Source: Henriciella mobilis
GTDB lineage: Bacteria > Pseudomonadota > Alphaproteobacteria > Caulobacterales > Hyphomonadaceae
Length of the DNA stretch: 64,000 nt
Reading direction: 5' to 3'
Assembly (NCBI RefSeq): GCF_003576315.1
Contig: NZ_QWFZ01000003.1
Span: forward strand, 558,001 to 622,000
Shown: in pieces, positions 9,737 through 17,533 of the stretch
Position numbering within the stretch: position 1 is the stretch's first letter
Layout of the letters: each line of letters begins with the position of its first letter
Notes under the pieces: model-generated
The model's input: the letters and a program-made list of their open reading frames with translations, nothing else
Databases searched by the model: none
What the model was told of the DNA's origin: nothing
Translations under genes and position numbers: made by a program

Positions 9737-10897
9737 ATGAGGATTACGGTATTGGGCGGCGCAATGCTTGCTGGAGCGGCGCTTTCTCCATTGGCCATGG
9801 CGCAATCGGCGCCGATCGAGTTCGAGTCCGATCTTGAAGCCGTAACCGTCATTGCGGCGTTCCATGACACCAGGGCGGGGACCGATAGCGAGGACGTTCT
9901 TTATGAAGTCACGCTGGACAACCGGTTTGAAAAGGTTCTCCAGAATGGGCTTCAGATCGGCGGCAGGCTTACACTTCGTGGACAGCGTGATCATCCGGCG
10001 CGGCCCGGTTTCCTCGGTCGGTTTGGTGGAGCGCCCGGGCCTAGTGGTGCTTATTCCGGCCTTTCAGGAGAGGGATCGACGAGAGATACGGGTGCGCGCG
10101 GCCAGCTTGAGGCGGCGTATCTTGAGTTCGATGGCGGTTATGGCGAGTTGCGCATTGGCCGCGATCGTGGAGCCGCGGCGCGGTTCTGCGAGGGCGCTCC
10201 GAGCGCTCTGACTCACGCGTCGATTAGCAACGCGTATCTCGATCCAGACGGCATCAAGATTATCCGGACCAATCATGACCTGACCGGCCCATCAGCAAAA
10301 ATTAGCTATGCTACGCCTCGAATTTTGGGCCTCCGGGCGGGCGCATCGTTTACCCCGGACGCAGAGGCGGCGGGTTTGGATCGGAATGTACGGGACATGT
10401 CTGCCGACCTCTCCGATGCGGTAGAATTAGCGCTGAACTTGTCGCGGCGGCTGCGTGACTCTGGCGTCCGAATCGATGCGGGATTAGCCTGGTCGAGAGC
10501 CGAAATCGACTTTGCTGGTTCCAGCGCGCGCGACCGTGTTGGAACATGGTCGGCGGGCGCCAATCTCGAATTCGACAGCTTCGAGGTCGGTGGATCCTGG
10601 ATCAAAAGCGACAATGGCTTTGCTGGCGCCGACTACACGGCTTGGGAGATTGGCGTCGCAACAGAACTGGCCGATACGGAGATTTCGCTCAACTATGGTG
10701 AGGCAGAGGATGATCTTGCGGGCCTGGTGGGCGATGGCATAAGCCTTGCCGCGCGTCGTGACATTGCAAATGGTCTGGAGCTTGCAGTTGCGTACCAGGA
10801 CGAGGTCCTCTCATCTGCGGGCAGAGACTTTGGGGGCCGGGGTGTTGTGGTAGAAATCACACTGAAGGGCGATTTCTTGAGGATAAACAGCAATTAA
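9737..10897 (+). CDS. outer-membrane porin-like beta-barrel protein
   Basis: A 386-residue secreted protein. The signal peptide MRITVLGGAMLAGA ends near AMAQS, and GGAGG sits 7 bases before the ATG. The mature part is Gly/Asp/aromatic-rich with alternating strands, including GGRLTLRGQRD, AYLEFDGGYGELRIGRDRG and repeated amphipathic segments. This is the look of a general Gram-negative porin (Porin_4 type). Substrate is unknown. The TAA stop is part of a CtrA-type box that precedes the next gene. Confidence 0.75.
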   Translation: MRITVLGGAMLAGAALSPLAMAQSAPIEFESDLEAVTVIAAFHDTRAGTDSEDVLYEVTLDNRFEKVLQNGLQIGGRLTLRGQRDHPARPGFLGRFGGAPGPSGAYSGLSGEGSTRDTGARGQLEAAYLEFDGGYGELRIGRDRGAAARFCEGAPSALTHASISNAYLDPDGIKIIRTNHDLTGPSAKISYATPRILGLRAGASFTPDAEAAGLDRNVRDMSADLSDAVELALNLSRRLRDSGVRIDAGLAWSRAEIDFAGSSARDRVGTWSAGANLEFDSFEVGGSWIKSDNGFAGADYTAWEIGVATELADTEISLNYGEAEDDLAGLVGDGISLAARRDIANGLELAVAYQDEVLSSAGRDFGGRGVVVEITLKGDFLRINSN

Positions 10898-10908
10898 TCT
10901 TCTCTTAA
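10894..10908 (+). promoter_or_regulatory. candidate CtrA box (TTAA-N7-TTAA)
   Basis: TTAATCTTCTCTTAA matches the full CtrA recognition pattern of two TTAA half-sites spaced 7 bases apart, and the second half-site is followed by C as in the consensus TTAAC. It ends 38 bases before the ATG at 10947. Its first half-site contains the stop codon of the porin gene. By analogy with Caulobacter it would regulate the downstream gene in the cell cycle. Confidence 0.55.
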
Positions 10909-10946
10909 CGCGTTTTACTGCTTAATTGGGGACGAGAAGGTGAGTC

Positions 10947-11387
10947 ATGCGACTGAGAATAGCAACAGTTTCAGCGATTGCGCTTTGCGCTGCGGGCCAT
11001 GCGGCCGCGCAGGCTGAGCCCGTTGAGCTGGGTGCGCCCACGGTTGCAGAGACTGATGAGGCGGAGCCCGACTGGTATCGGCAGTTCACTCTCAGTTCGC
11101 CGTCAAGCGAAATGCCCATCTGGCAGACGAGTCCGAGCAAGGAAGTTCGGCTGGCTTGGGTGAAAGGCGACAAGTGGCAACTTAGCGTCGACCTTACGTC
11201 TCGCCCAGACGACTCGCCGTTGGCCCGTGAGGAAATGCGCGCCGGTGCAGAGTTTCGTATTACGCCGCGCATAAGTGTTGGCGGTTCCGTCAGTGTTGGC
11301 GCGAACGAGCTCAACGGAGCTTTCGACCAGTTGCAGGATGAGGCGGTTGAAACTGGCATCCGTCTGCGGTCTGCTTTTAAGTTCTAA
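10947..11387 (+). CDS. small periplasmic protein, possibly NtrZ-like
   Basis: A 146-residue protein with a clear signal peptide (MRLRIATVSAIALCAAGHAA, cleavage near AAAQA), then an acidic linker and a conserved-looking beta-rich tail (AGAEFRITPRISVGGSVSVG). It resembles the small alphaproteobacterial periplasmic proteins named NtrZ, which restrain the NtrY kinase in Caulobacter, but I am recalling the general look and not an alignment. It shares a 4-base stop overlap (CTAA) with the convergent gene, and a CtrA-type box lies just upstream. Confidence 0.5.
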   Translation: MRLRIATVSAIALCAAGHAAAQAEPVELGAPTVAETDEAEPDWYRQFTLSSPSSEMPIWQTSPSKEVRLAWVKGDKWQLSVDLTSRPDDSPLAREEMRAGAEFRITPRISVGGSVSVGANELNGAFDQLQDEAVETGIRLRSAFKF

Positions 11388-12013
11388 GCTTCCGGCCTGT
11401 AGACTTCGCCCAGTCCTGATACCGAGGCGAAGCCCGACAGTTTGCTGACACGCTCGGCATTTTCTGATGTGACCCCTCCCAGCGCGTAGACGGCCATTCC
11501 GGCGTTGCGCCCGAATGAGGCAAACCGTGAAAGCCCGATTGGCGTTCCTGCGCTTGGGCTGTCAGATCGGAAAATCGCAGATACCAGAATCGCGTCCATC
11601 CCCAGGCATCGCGCGCGGCGCAACTCTTCGACTGAGTGGACGCTCATTGTCTGTATGCCAAGCTTCTGGGAGCGCAGGACTTTGGTGGCGGCAAGTGTAA
11701 GCCGGGCAGGCCAGTGAACACCGCCCGCACCAATACGGATAGCAAGAAGCGGATCCGCGCTCACGATAAGCTGCCGAAACTGCGCGCGACAAAGTTTGCC
11801 CAGCTGCGGGGCCAGTTTCAATTGGTCAGGACGGCCGAAATGCCTGAATAAAACGCCAATTCCAGCAGGTAGCGCCTCAATCGTTTCAAGCAAGTCAGGC
11901 GTTCGATCGGGATCGGTGACGAACAGCCCAGCCGGCAAGGATGGCGGCAGATGGCCGCGCGCGATACGCACGGCATTCCTGAACTTGCGGTCGGCCGCAG
12001 CTTCATGCTTCAT
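11384..12013 (-). CDS. thiamine phosphate synthase-like (ThiE/TenI family) protein
   Basis: A 209-residue TIM-barrel protein of the ThiE/TenI type. It has AGLFVTDPDRTPD near the N-terminus, VLFRHFG, the phosphate-binding-type VHWPARL after a GAGGVH turn, and C-terminal VYALGGVTSENAERV. The divergent copies in Alphaproteobacteria are usually stand-alone, so true TMP synthase activity is uncertain. Start candidates are 12013 or 12022; both overlap or touch the divergent yggS start at 12021. Its end overlaps the preceding convergent gene by 4 bases. Confidence 0.7.
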   Translation of the reverse strand: MKHEAAADRKFRNAVRIARGHLPPSLPAGLFVTDPDRTPDLLETIEALPAGIGVLFRHFGRPDQLKLAPQLGKLCRAQFRQLIVSADPLLAIRIGAGGVHWPARLTLAATKVLRSQKLGIQTMSVHSVEELRRARCLGMDAILVSAIFRSDSPSAGTPIGLSRFASFGRNAGMAVYALGGVTSENAERVSKLSGFASVSGLGEVYRPEA

Positions 12014-12020
12014 CGCGCTC

Positions 12021-12689
12021 ATGCCTAGCACCACCCTTATTGATGCGATAGCCGCAAACCGCGCTTCCATTCTGTCAGCAATGGAGGCGGCGTCTGATAA
12101 CCCGATCGAACTGATCGCCGTATCCAAGCGCCAGCCCGATGAGCGAATTGAAGCAGCGCTTGAATGCGGGCACCGGATTTTTGGTGAGAACCGTGTTCAG
12201 GAAGCTCAGGAGCATTGGGGAGGTCGTCGTGATATCGAGGGATTGACGCTCCACCTCATTGGGCCGTTGCAAAGCAACAAATCCGAGGATGCGGTCGCAT
12301 TGTTCGATGTTATCCAGACAGTCGACCGGCCGAAGATTGTGCGAACACTTGCGCAGGCTGCAGAGAAGATCGGTCGCACACCGGATGTGTTTATCCAGGT
12401 CAACACCGGCCAGGAGCCGCAGAAGGCCGGCGTGTTGCCGTCCGGCCTGGCTGACTTCGTCGCCCTCACGCGAGACACCTATCCTGGGCGGCTGGTTGGT
12501 TTGATGTGCATTCCGCCGGTCGATGAGCCGGCCGGGCCGCATTTTGCGTTGCTGTCGAAGCTGGCGGCGCGGCATGGACTTGAGAAGCTCTCAATGGGAA
12601 TGAGCGCCGATTACGCTTTGGCAGCATCATTCGGTGCGACTCATGTTCGTGTGGGCAGCGCTTTCTTCGGCGAGCGGGAATCCGACTAG
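12021..12689 (+). CDS. yggS: YggS/PROSC family pyridoxal phosphate homeostasis protein
   Basis: PLP-binding protein of the alanine racemase-like barrel fold, about 222 residues, which buffers free PLP and affects amino-acid metabolism. The Schiff-base lysine is Lys36 in LIAVSKRQ. The conserved FGENRVQEAQEHW, HLIGPLQSNK, QVNTGQEPQKAG and LSMGMSADY motifs are intact. The start at 12021 gives the usual short N-terminal helix. There is no clear Shine-Dalgarno sequence, and the 5' end overlaps the divergent ThiE-like gene. Confidence 0.93.
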   Translation: MPSTTLIDAIAANRASILSAMEAASDNPIELIAVSKRQPDERIEAALECGHRIFGENRVQEAQEHWGGRRDIEGLTLHLIGPLQSNKSEDAVALFDVIQTVDRPKIVRTLAQAAEKIGRTPDVFIQVNTGQEPQKAGVLPSGLADFVALTRDTYPGRLVGLMCIPPVDEPAGPHFALLSKLAARHGLEKLSMGMSADYALAASFGATHVRVGSAFFGERESD

Positions 12690-13195
12690 TCAGCAATTTC
12701 AAGGATGCTGCCCGGACCGCAGCGCGACAGCACTTCCAGCATGTCGGACTTTGAGACCGCAATGCAGCCCTCGGTGCTGCGATAGTCGTCATGAGCCAGA
12801 TGGAAGAAGATGGCGCTGCCGGCGCCGGGGATAACGGGCGCAGAATTGTGGTCGAGTTCGACGATGACGTCGTAGACCGGATCCTCGCGCCACAGACGTT
12901 CGCAACTCGCAGGGTAAGGCAGGCGGACTGGCCTGTTGTACATGGGATCGTTCGGTGCATCGCACCACCCATCATGGGGCCGCAGCGGGACGGTCGTCAG
13001 GCCGGTTTGGGGCCGAGCCAGCCGGTCGGGCCGCCAGAACACTCGTTTCATTGCCCAGAGTCCAACGGGCGAAGCGCCGTCACCTTCAGCCTTCACGCTC
13101 GCATCGATCATGCCGCTCTTGCCATAGGCGCAATTCATGGCAAGGCCCTCGCCCACGAGATTGCCATTTCCAGATGCCCTAAAGTGTGCCGTCAC
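12686..13195 (-). CDS. L,D-transpeptidase (YkuD) domain protein without signal peptide
   Basis: A 169-residue protein with the YkuD catalytic motif: His132 in FHLAH and Ser140-x-x-Gly-Cys144 in STEGCIAV, the nucleophilic cysteine of L,D-transpeptidases that cross-link or tether peptidoglycan. ASPVGLWAM near residue 41 resembles the substrate-side strand. No signal peptide or membrane segment is visible, unlike typical periplasmic members. It ends on a CTAG shared with yggS. Confidence 0.82.
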   Translation of the reverse strand: MTAHFRASGNGNLVGEGLAMNCAYGKSGMIDASVKAEGDGASPVGLWAMKRVFWRPDRLARPQTGLTTVPLRPHDGWCDAPNDPMYNRPVRLPYPASCERLWREDPVYDVIVELDHNSAPVIPGAGSAIFFHLAHDDYRSTEGCIAVSKSDMLEVLSRCGPGSILEIAD

Positions 13196-13302
13196 GAGAT
13201 CGCTCCCAAAAATGTGATATGACCGTCATCTAAAGATTTGCTGATAGCGTGCATCCGGTTTGCAACGCAGTTTCATTCACTACCCAGCCTTGGAGATGGC
13301 CA

Positions 13303-13992
13303 ATGATGAGCAAGAAGACAATCCTGCTTGTCGATGACGACGAAGACCTGCGCGCTGCTCTCGCCGAACAGTTCGGGGTACACGACAGTTTCGAAACTGT
13401 AGAAGCGGCAACAGCATCCGAGGCTCTGTCCCGAGCGGAAAGTGACCGCCTCGACCTCATTCTCCTTGATGTCGAACTGCCTGACATGGATGGTCGCGAG
13501 GCCTGCAAATTGATGAGGGCCCGCGGTGTGCGTGCCCCGATCCTGATGCTGACGGGCCAGGATACAGACGCCGATGCCATCCTCGGCCTCGACTCTGGTG
13601 CGAATGACTATGTAACCAAACCCTTCCGCTTTTCAGTTCTGCTCGCGCGCGTGCGAGCTCACCTTCGCAGTTTCGAGCAGAGCGAAGATGCGACTTTCAT
13701 GCTCGGCCCGTACGAGTTTCATCCGGCGATGAAGCTGTTGGTGCGCGAGGATGAACGCAAGATCCGGCTGACGGAGAAGGAAACCAACATCCTGAAATAT
13801 CTCTATCGAGCGGGTGGAAAGTCAGTGCCGCGCGATGAGCTTCTTTCAGAGGTCTGGGGTTACAATGCTGCGGTCACCACTCACACGCTGGAAACGCATG
13901 TTTACCGGCTGCGCCAGAAGATTGAACCCGATCCCGCCAACGCCAGACTTCTTCTCACGGAAACCGGCGGCTACCGCCTGCACGCCGGTTAG
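13303..13992 (+). CDS. cenR: OmpR-family response regulator, CenR type
   Basis: A 229-residue response regulator. The receiver domain has DDDED at 11-15, phosphoacceptor Asp56 in LILLDVELP and Lys106 in YVTKPF. A winged-helix effector domain follows, with LTEKETNILKYLYR and THTLETHVYRLRQKIEP. The sequence style and the neighbours (xthA, YkuD, yggS) match the essential cell-envelope regulator CenR of Caulobacter. No histidine kinase is adjacent. ATG at 13303 has GGAG 7 bases upstream; a second ATG follows immediately. The 3' end shares TTAG with xthA. Confidence 0.85.
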   Translation: MMSKKTILLVDDDEDLRAALAEQFGVHDSFETVEAATASEALSRAESDRLDLILLDVELPDMDGREACKLMRARGVRAPILMLTGQDTDADAILGLDSGANDYVTKPFRFSVLLARVRAHLRSFEQSEDATFMLGPYEFHPAMKLLVREDERKIRLTEKETNILKYLYRAGGKSVPRDELLSEVWGYNAAVTTHTLETHVYRLRQKIEPDPANARLLLTETGGYRLHAG

Positions 13993-14804
13993 GGGCGCTG
14001 AAAGCTCGAACTGACGGGCGCGTGGTCGGATGGCTTCCAGCCGCCGCGCCAAGCCAGGTGGATCGAATAGCTGTCGAGGTCGGCCAGGCCCATGGCCGCA
14101 TCATTGGCCCAGATGTGATCGAGCCGGCGCCCGCGATTGGATGCTGCCCAGTCCTTGGCGCGGTAAGACCACCAAGTGTAGAGTTTCTGGCCGTCGTCAT
14201 GAAGTTCCCGCGCGATGTCAAAAAAACCTCCCGCCTCGCGCGCCTTTTCAAGGGCTTCTGTTTCCGCCGGTGTATGCGAGACGATCTTCAGCAGCTGCTT
14301 GTGCGACCAGACGTCATTCTCGTGAGGCGCGACATTCAGGTCGCCAACCAGGATTCGGGGGGAGGCGTCTGACGCCAGCGCTGAGTAGTCACGCGCCATG
14401 CTGGCCAGGAAGTCCAGCTTGTGTGCAAATTTGTCGTTCTCGTCCGGATCCGGGACGTCGCCGCCAGCCGGCAGATAGATATTGTGAATCTCGAAGCCCT
14501 CAATCCGCGCTGCTTGTACCCGGGCATGTCCCTCCCGGCAAAGCGGCTGTGGTTCAAGGGTTTCGATCGGGTGGCGCGAAACGATTGCGACGCCGTGATG
14601 TCCGCCGCCCTGCCCCAGAACCTGGTGATGAGTGTATCCAACCTCATTAAAGGCCTTCGCCGGAAACTCGCCGGTCTGGCACTTGATCTCCTGAAGGCAG
14701 AGAACGTCTGGTGCTTCAGCTTTGAGAAATTGCTGGACATTCGGCGCGCGCAGGCGGACCGAATTGATGTTCCAAGTGCTTATCTTGAAGGGGTGGAGAG
14801 CCAT
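13989..14804 (-). CDS. xthA: exodeoxyribonuclease III (AP endonuclease)
   Basis: Mg-dependent EEP-fold nuclease for base-excision repair, 271 residues. Motifs in order: KISTWNINSVR with the metal-site Asn near residue 13, LQEIK with Glu39, GGHHGVAI, GDLNVAPHENDVW, RLDHIWAN and the C-terminal SDHAPV catalytic His/Asp pair. I start at 14804 (MALHPF) because the upstream extension has no family equivalent. The stop overlaps cenR by 4 bases, convergently. Confidence 0.95.
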   Translation of the reverse strand: MALHPFKISTWNINSVRLRAPNVQQFLKAEAPDVLCLQEIKCQTGEFPAKAFNEVGYTHHQVLGQGGGHHGVAIVSRHPIETLEPQPLCREGHARVQAARIEGFEIHNIYLPAGGDVPDPDENDKFAHKLDFLASMARDYSALASDASPRILVGDLNVAPHENDVWSHKQLLKIVSHTPAETEALEKAREAGGFFDIARELHDDGQKLYTWWSYRAKDWAASNRGRRLDHIWANDAAMGLADLDSYSIHLAWRGGWKPSDHAPVSSSFQRP

Positions 14805-14874
14805 AACAGTGCCCTTAGCCCGCGCCGCCACTTCTGGTCAACGCGGGCGCGCAGGGCCGCCGGGCGCCTCGAGA

Positions 14875-15744
14875 CTAGTTCGACCCTGCGGCGACTTCCG
14901 TTTCCAGCGGCTCGAATTTCAGCTTCGAAACCTGCAGCGTCACGGTACCAATCTTGTCGGTGTCCGCTTGGATCTTGACGGGCATGATTGTGCCGTTCGG
15001 CAAGGGCGCCATCCACATCCGGAGCGGGCCATCGATACCGGTGAGCGTATCCTTGTTGGCTTCGCCCTTCTTGTATCCGGCGATCTTGTCCATGGAGACG
15101 TGGCACTCATAGGCCTCACCCTTGAAACCGTCCGTCTTCACCTTCTTCAGGCCGTGGTTCTCGAAGTGAAGCCAGGTCAGCTGGCGCCCGTCGAAGATTT
15201 TCATCGGTCCGCCGCATGGGTCGTCGCCCGCGGCGCGCGGAATGAAGCCATGTCCGAGAAAGGCGGTCAGCGGGTCGCGCGCATCGAGCTTTTGCTCGGG
15301 CGTCGCCGGCGGTTCGCCAAGATTGCCGAACGCTGGGGTTGCTGTCATTGCAACATCGCTTTGCCCATAGGTCATCTCGACCCGACGGTTTTTCTTGCCG
15401 TCATTGTTCTGTGAGACATAGGCGTAGGTCTGAAGTTCATCGTCACGAACGTAGCCACTTGCAGCGAGATCCATGTCGTAATTGACGAGGATGTCAGCGA
15501 GACCGGTCGTCTTCACCTTGCCCTTGATGGCGTAGGTGTTTGGCTTCATGTCCAGCCGGAAATTGGCTTTGCCCGTAATCGGTATGATCAGCGCCCATGC
15601 TGATGCCTTGACCTCGTAGGTCATGCGAATGGGCTCACCAGACTTGATGGCGGTAAGCGGGGATGCGTCTGGCACCGTGTCGGCCATGACGGCTCCGGCC
15701 GAGACAAGGGCAACGAGACTGGTTGCAGCGATCAGTTTTTTCAT
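14875..15744 (-). CDS. DUF3108 periplasmic protein
   Basis: A 289-residue secreted protein with signal peptide MKKLIAATSLVALVSAGAV (cleavage near VMADT). The body is beta-rich with the DUF3108 look: PIRMTYEVKAS at the start of the domain, DPLTAFL in the middle, and a C-terminal strand series ending LEFEP-like. Family members are periplasmic and of unknown function, sometimes linked to the cell envelope. It lies 215 bp from the divergent rpmB start. Confidence 0.78.
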   Translation of the reverse strand: MKKLIAATSLVALVSAGAVMADTVPDASPLTAIKSGEPIRMTYEVKASAWALIIPITGKANFRLDMKPNTYAIKGKVKTTGLADILVNYDMDLAASGYVRDDELQTYAYVSQNNDGKKNRRVEMTYGQSDVAMTATPAFGNLGEPPATPEQKLDARDPLTAFLGHGFIPRAAGDDPCGGPMKIFDGRQLTWLHFENHGLKKVKTDGFKGEAYECHVSMDKIAGYKKGEANKDTLTGIDGPLRMWMAPLPNGTIMPVKIQADTDKIGTVTLQVSKLKFEPLETEVAAGSN

Positions 15745-15884
15745 GGTCGCGAATGTCCTTCATTATCTCCTATCGACCGATAGACCCTATATGTGCCTTC
15801 CAGAATGAGACCTGAACAGGGGGGCCTTCCATTTGCCGCAAATAAATCACTGTTGCGCCATGCCGCTGATGCTGAGCCTGGCGG

Positions 15885-15913
15885 TTGACGGATGCCGCCG
15901 CGCCGCGTATGAG
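15885..15913 (+). promoter_or_regulatory. candidate housekeeping promoter of rpmB
   Basis: The -35 box TTGACG (15885-15890), a 17-base spacer and the -10 box TATGAG (15908-15913) fit a sigma-70 promoter well. Transcription would start near 15920, leaving a leader of about 40 bases before the rpmB ATG. Confidence 0.6.
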
Positions 15914-15959
15914 CGCCGCTTCAGATTTACTCCTATCACATAGATTGAGCGAGCGCCCC

Positions 15960-16253
15960 ATGGCACGCGAATGCGAACTTTCTGGCGTCAAGCCGATTAT
16001 CGGCCACAATGTCAGCCACTCGAACATCAAGACCAAACGCCGGTTCCTGCCGAATCTGGTGAGAGTTACCTTGCGCTCCGAAGCGCTGGACCGTGCCTTT
16101 CCGATGCGGATCGCGGCCAAGACCCTGCGCACCGTCGACAAGTTGGGCGGGCTGGACGCTTACCTCGCAAAAGCGAAGGACGAAAAGCTTTCCGAGAAGG
16201 CACTGAAGATCAAGCGCGATATCGCGAAGAAGGCAGAGGGTGTCGAAGCCTAA
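15960..16253 (+). CDS. rpmB: 50S ribosomal protein L28
   Basis: Small basic ribosomal protein, 97 residues. ARECELSG at the N-terminus, HNVSHSNIKTKRRFLPN and the ALRTVDK-like segment (KTLRTVDKLGGLD) are diagnostic of L28. The ATG at 15960 gives the canonical start. It has a good promoter upstream and a strong intrinsic terminator directly downstream, so it is probably a single-gene transcript. Confidence 0.98.
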   Translation: MARECELSGVKPIIGHNVSHSNIKTKRRFLPNLVRVTLRSEALDRAFPMRIAAKTLRTVDKLGGLDAYLAKAKDEKLSEKALKIKRDIAKKAEGVEA

Positions 16254-16273
16254 TTGCCTTAGGCTCACGAAAT

Positions 16274-16304
16274 AAAAATGCGTCCCTTGGGGCGCATTTT
16301 TTTT
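16274..16304 (+). terminator. intrinsic terminator of rpmB
   Basis: A stem of AAAAATGCG pairing with CGCATTTTT, extended by CCC/GGG around a TTG loop with one bulged T, runs into eight consecutive T residues. It begins 20 bases after the rpmB stop. Confidence 0.9.
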
Positions 16305-16543
16305 GGCCGATCACCAGCGCGGAGCCAGGTTGCGAGATTGTCCTGGGTCATTTTTCACTGCGAGCTGCAGATCCTGTCCTTTGATGGGGTTCCTCTTCCA
16401 GGCCCTTTAGTGACAGTCGCTCTCGCCAAAGTCGTCTGGAAATCGGGTAATTGATCTTTACGCTGTGTCGCACTAGTCGCATTCCATTCGCGTGTTAGAA
16501 CCCCATCTCACAGACGAGAAGTGATGTTCGGAGAAAAGATGCT

Positions 16544-17527
16544 ATGAGCCTGACCAGCGACACGGATGCTCTGACCGGCCTTGAGCCAACAGAAGAAATC
16601 AAGGTCCGAGACGTTTTTGGCATCGAAACGGACATGGTCGTTCATGGCTTCAAGGAGAAGACGGAGTACGTTCCGGAAATCGATGAAGCTTACCGGTTCG
16701 ATCCCCAGACGACGATGGCGATCCTTGCCGGGTTCGAACACAATCGCCGAGTGATGGTTCAGGGCTATCACGGTACCGGCAAGTCGACCCATATCGAGCA
16801 GGTCGCCGCGCGGCTGAACTGGCCGATGATCCGGATCAACCTCGACAGCCATGTCAGCCGGATCGACATGGTCGGCAAGGACGCGATTGTCCTGCGCGAC
16901 GGCAAGCAGGTGACCGAATTCCGTGAGGGCATCCTTCCTTGGGCGCTGCAGCGTCCGGTTGCGATCACTTTTGACGAGTATGATGCCGGCCGGCCTGATG
17001 TGATGTTCGTTATCCAGCGCGTGCTGGAGGCCTCGGGCCGCCTCACCCTACTCGACCAGAACCGCGTCATCTCGCCAAACCCCTATTTCCGGCTGTTTGC
17101 AACCACAAACACGGTCGGCCTTGGCGATACGACGGGTCTTTACCACGGTACCCAGCAGCTCAATCAGGGCCAGATGGACCGCTGGAGCATTGTGACCACC
17201 CTGAACTATCTCGAGCACGATGCCGAGGTGGAGATCGTTGCGACCAAAGCACCAGACCTCGACAAGGAACTGCTGTCAAAGATGGTGCGGCTGGCAGATC
17301 TCACACGGAACGCTTTCATGAACGGCGATATTTCGACCGTGATGAGCCCGCGGACGGTGATCACTTGGGCGGAGAACTACAAGATCTTTGGAGACCTCGG
17401 TCACTCATTCCGGATGACCTTCCTCAACAAGTGCGACGAACTTGAGCGGCCACTGGTCGCAGAGATGTACCAGCGTTGCTTCAATGAGGAGCTGCCGGAA
17501 AGCGCGTTGATGGTGCGTGTCGCCTGA
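16544..17527 (+). CDS. cobS: cobaltochelatase CobS-type AAA+ ATPase
   Basis: A 327-residue MoxR-like AAA+ ATPase that works with CobT (and CobN in cobalamin synthesis) to insert cobalt. Walker [10 protein letters not shown] is at residues 74-82. Walker B is [10 protein letters not shown], with sensor FATTNTVG further on. The N-terminal [13 protein letters not shown] segment is typical of alphaproteobacterial CobS. About 290 bp without a gene precede it; I see no cobalamin riboswitch there by eye. In related genomes cobT follows closely, but here a 3.6-kb opposite-strand gene intervenes. Confidence 0.95.
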   Translation: MSLTSDTDALTGLEPTEEIKVRDVFGIETDMVVHGFKEKTEYVPEIDEAYRFDPQTTMAILAGFEHNRRVMVQGYHGTGKSTHIEQVAARLNWPMIRINLDSHVSRIDMVGKDAIVLRDGKQVTEFREGILPWALQRPVAITFDEYDAGRPDVMFVIQRVLEASGRLTLLDQNRVISPNPYFRLFATTNTVGLGDTTGLYHGTQQLNQGQMDRWSIVTTLNYLEHDAEVEIVATKAPDLDKELLSKMVRLADLTRNAFMNGDISTVMSPRTVITWAENYKIFGDLGHSFRMTFLNKCDELERPLVAEMYQRCFNEELPESALMVRVA

Positions 17528-17533
17528 CGCCCG

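Noticed and set aside
9625-9870. N-terminal extension of the DUF3576 lipoprotein frame
   Set aside because: The lipoprotein signal peptide starts at 9624; the extension has no support and overlaps the porin gene.
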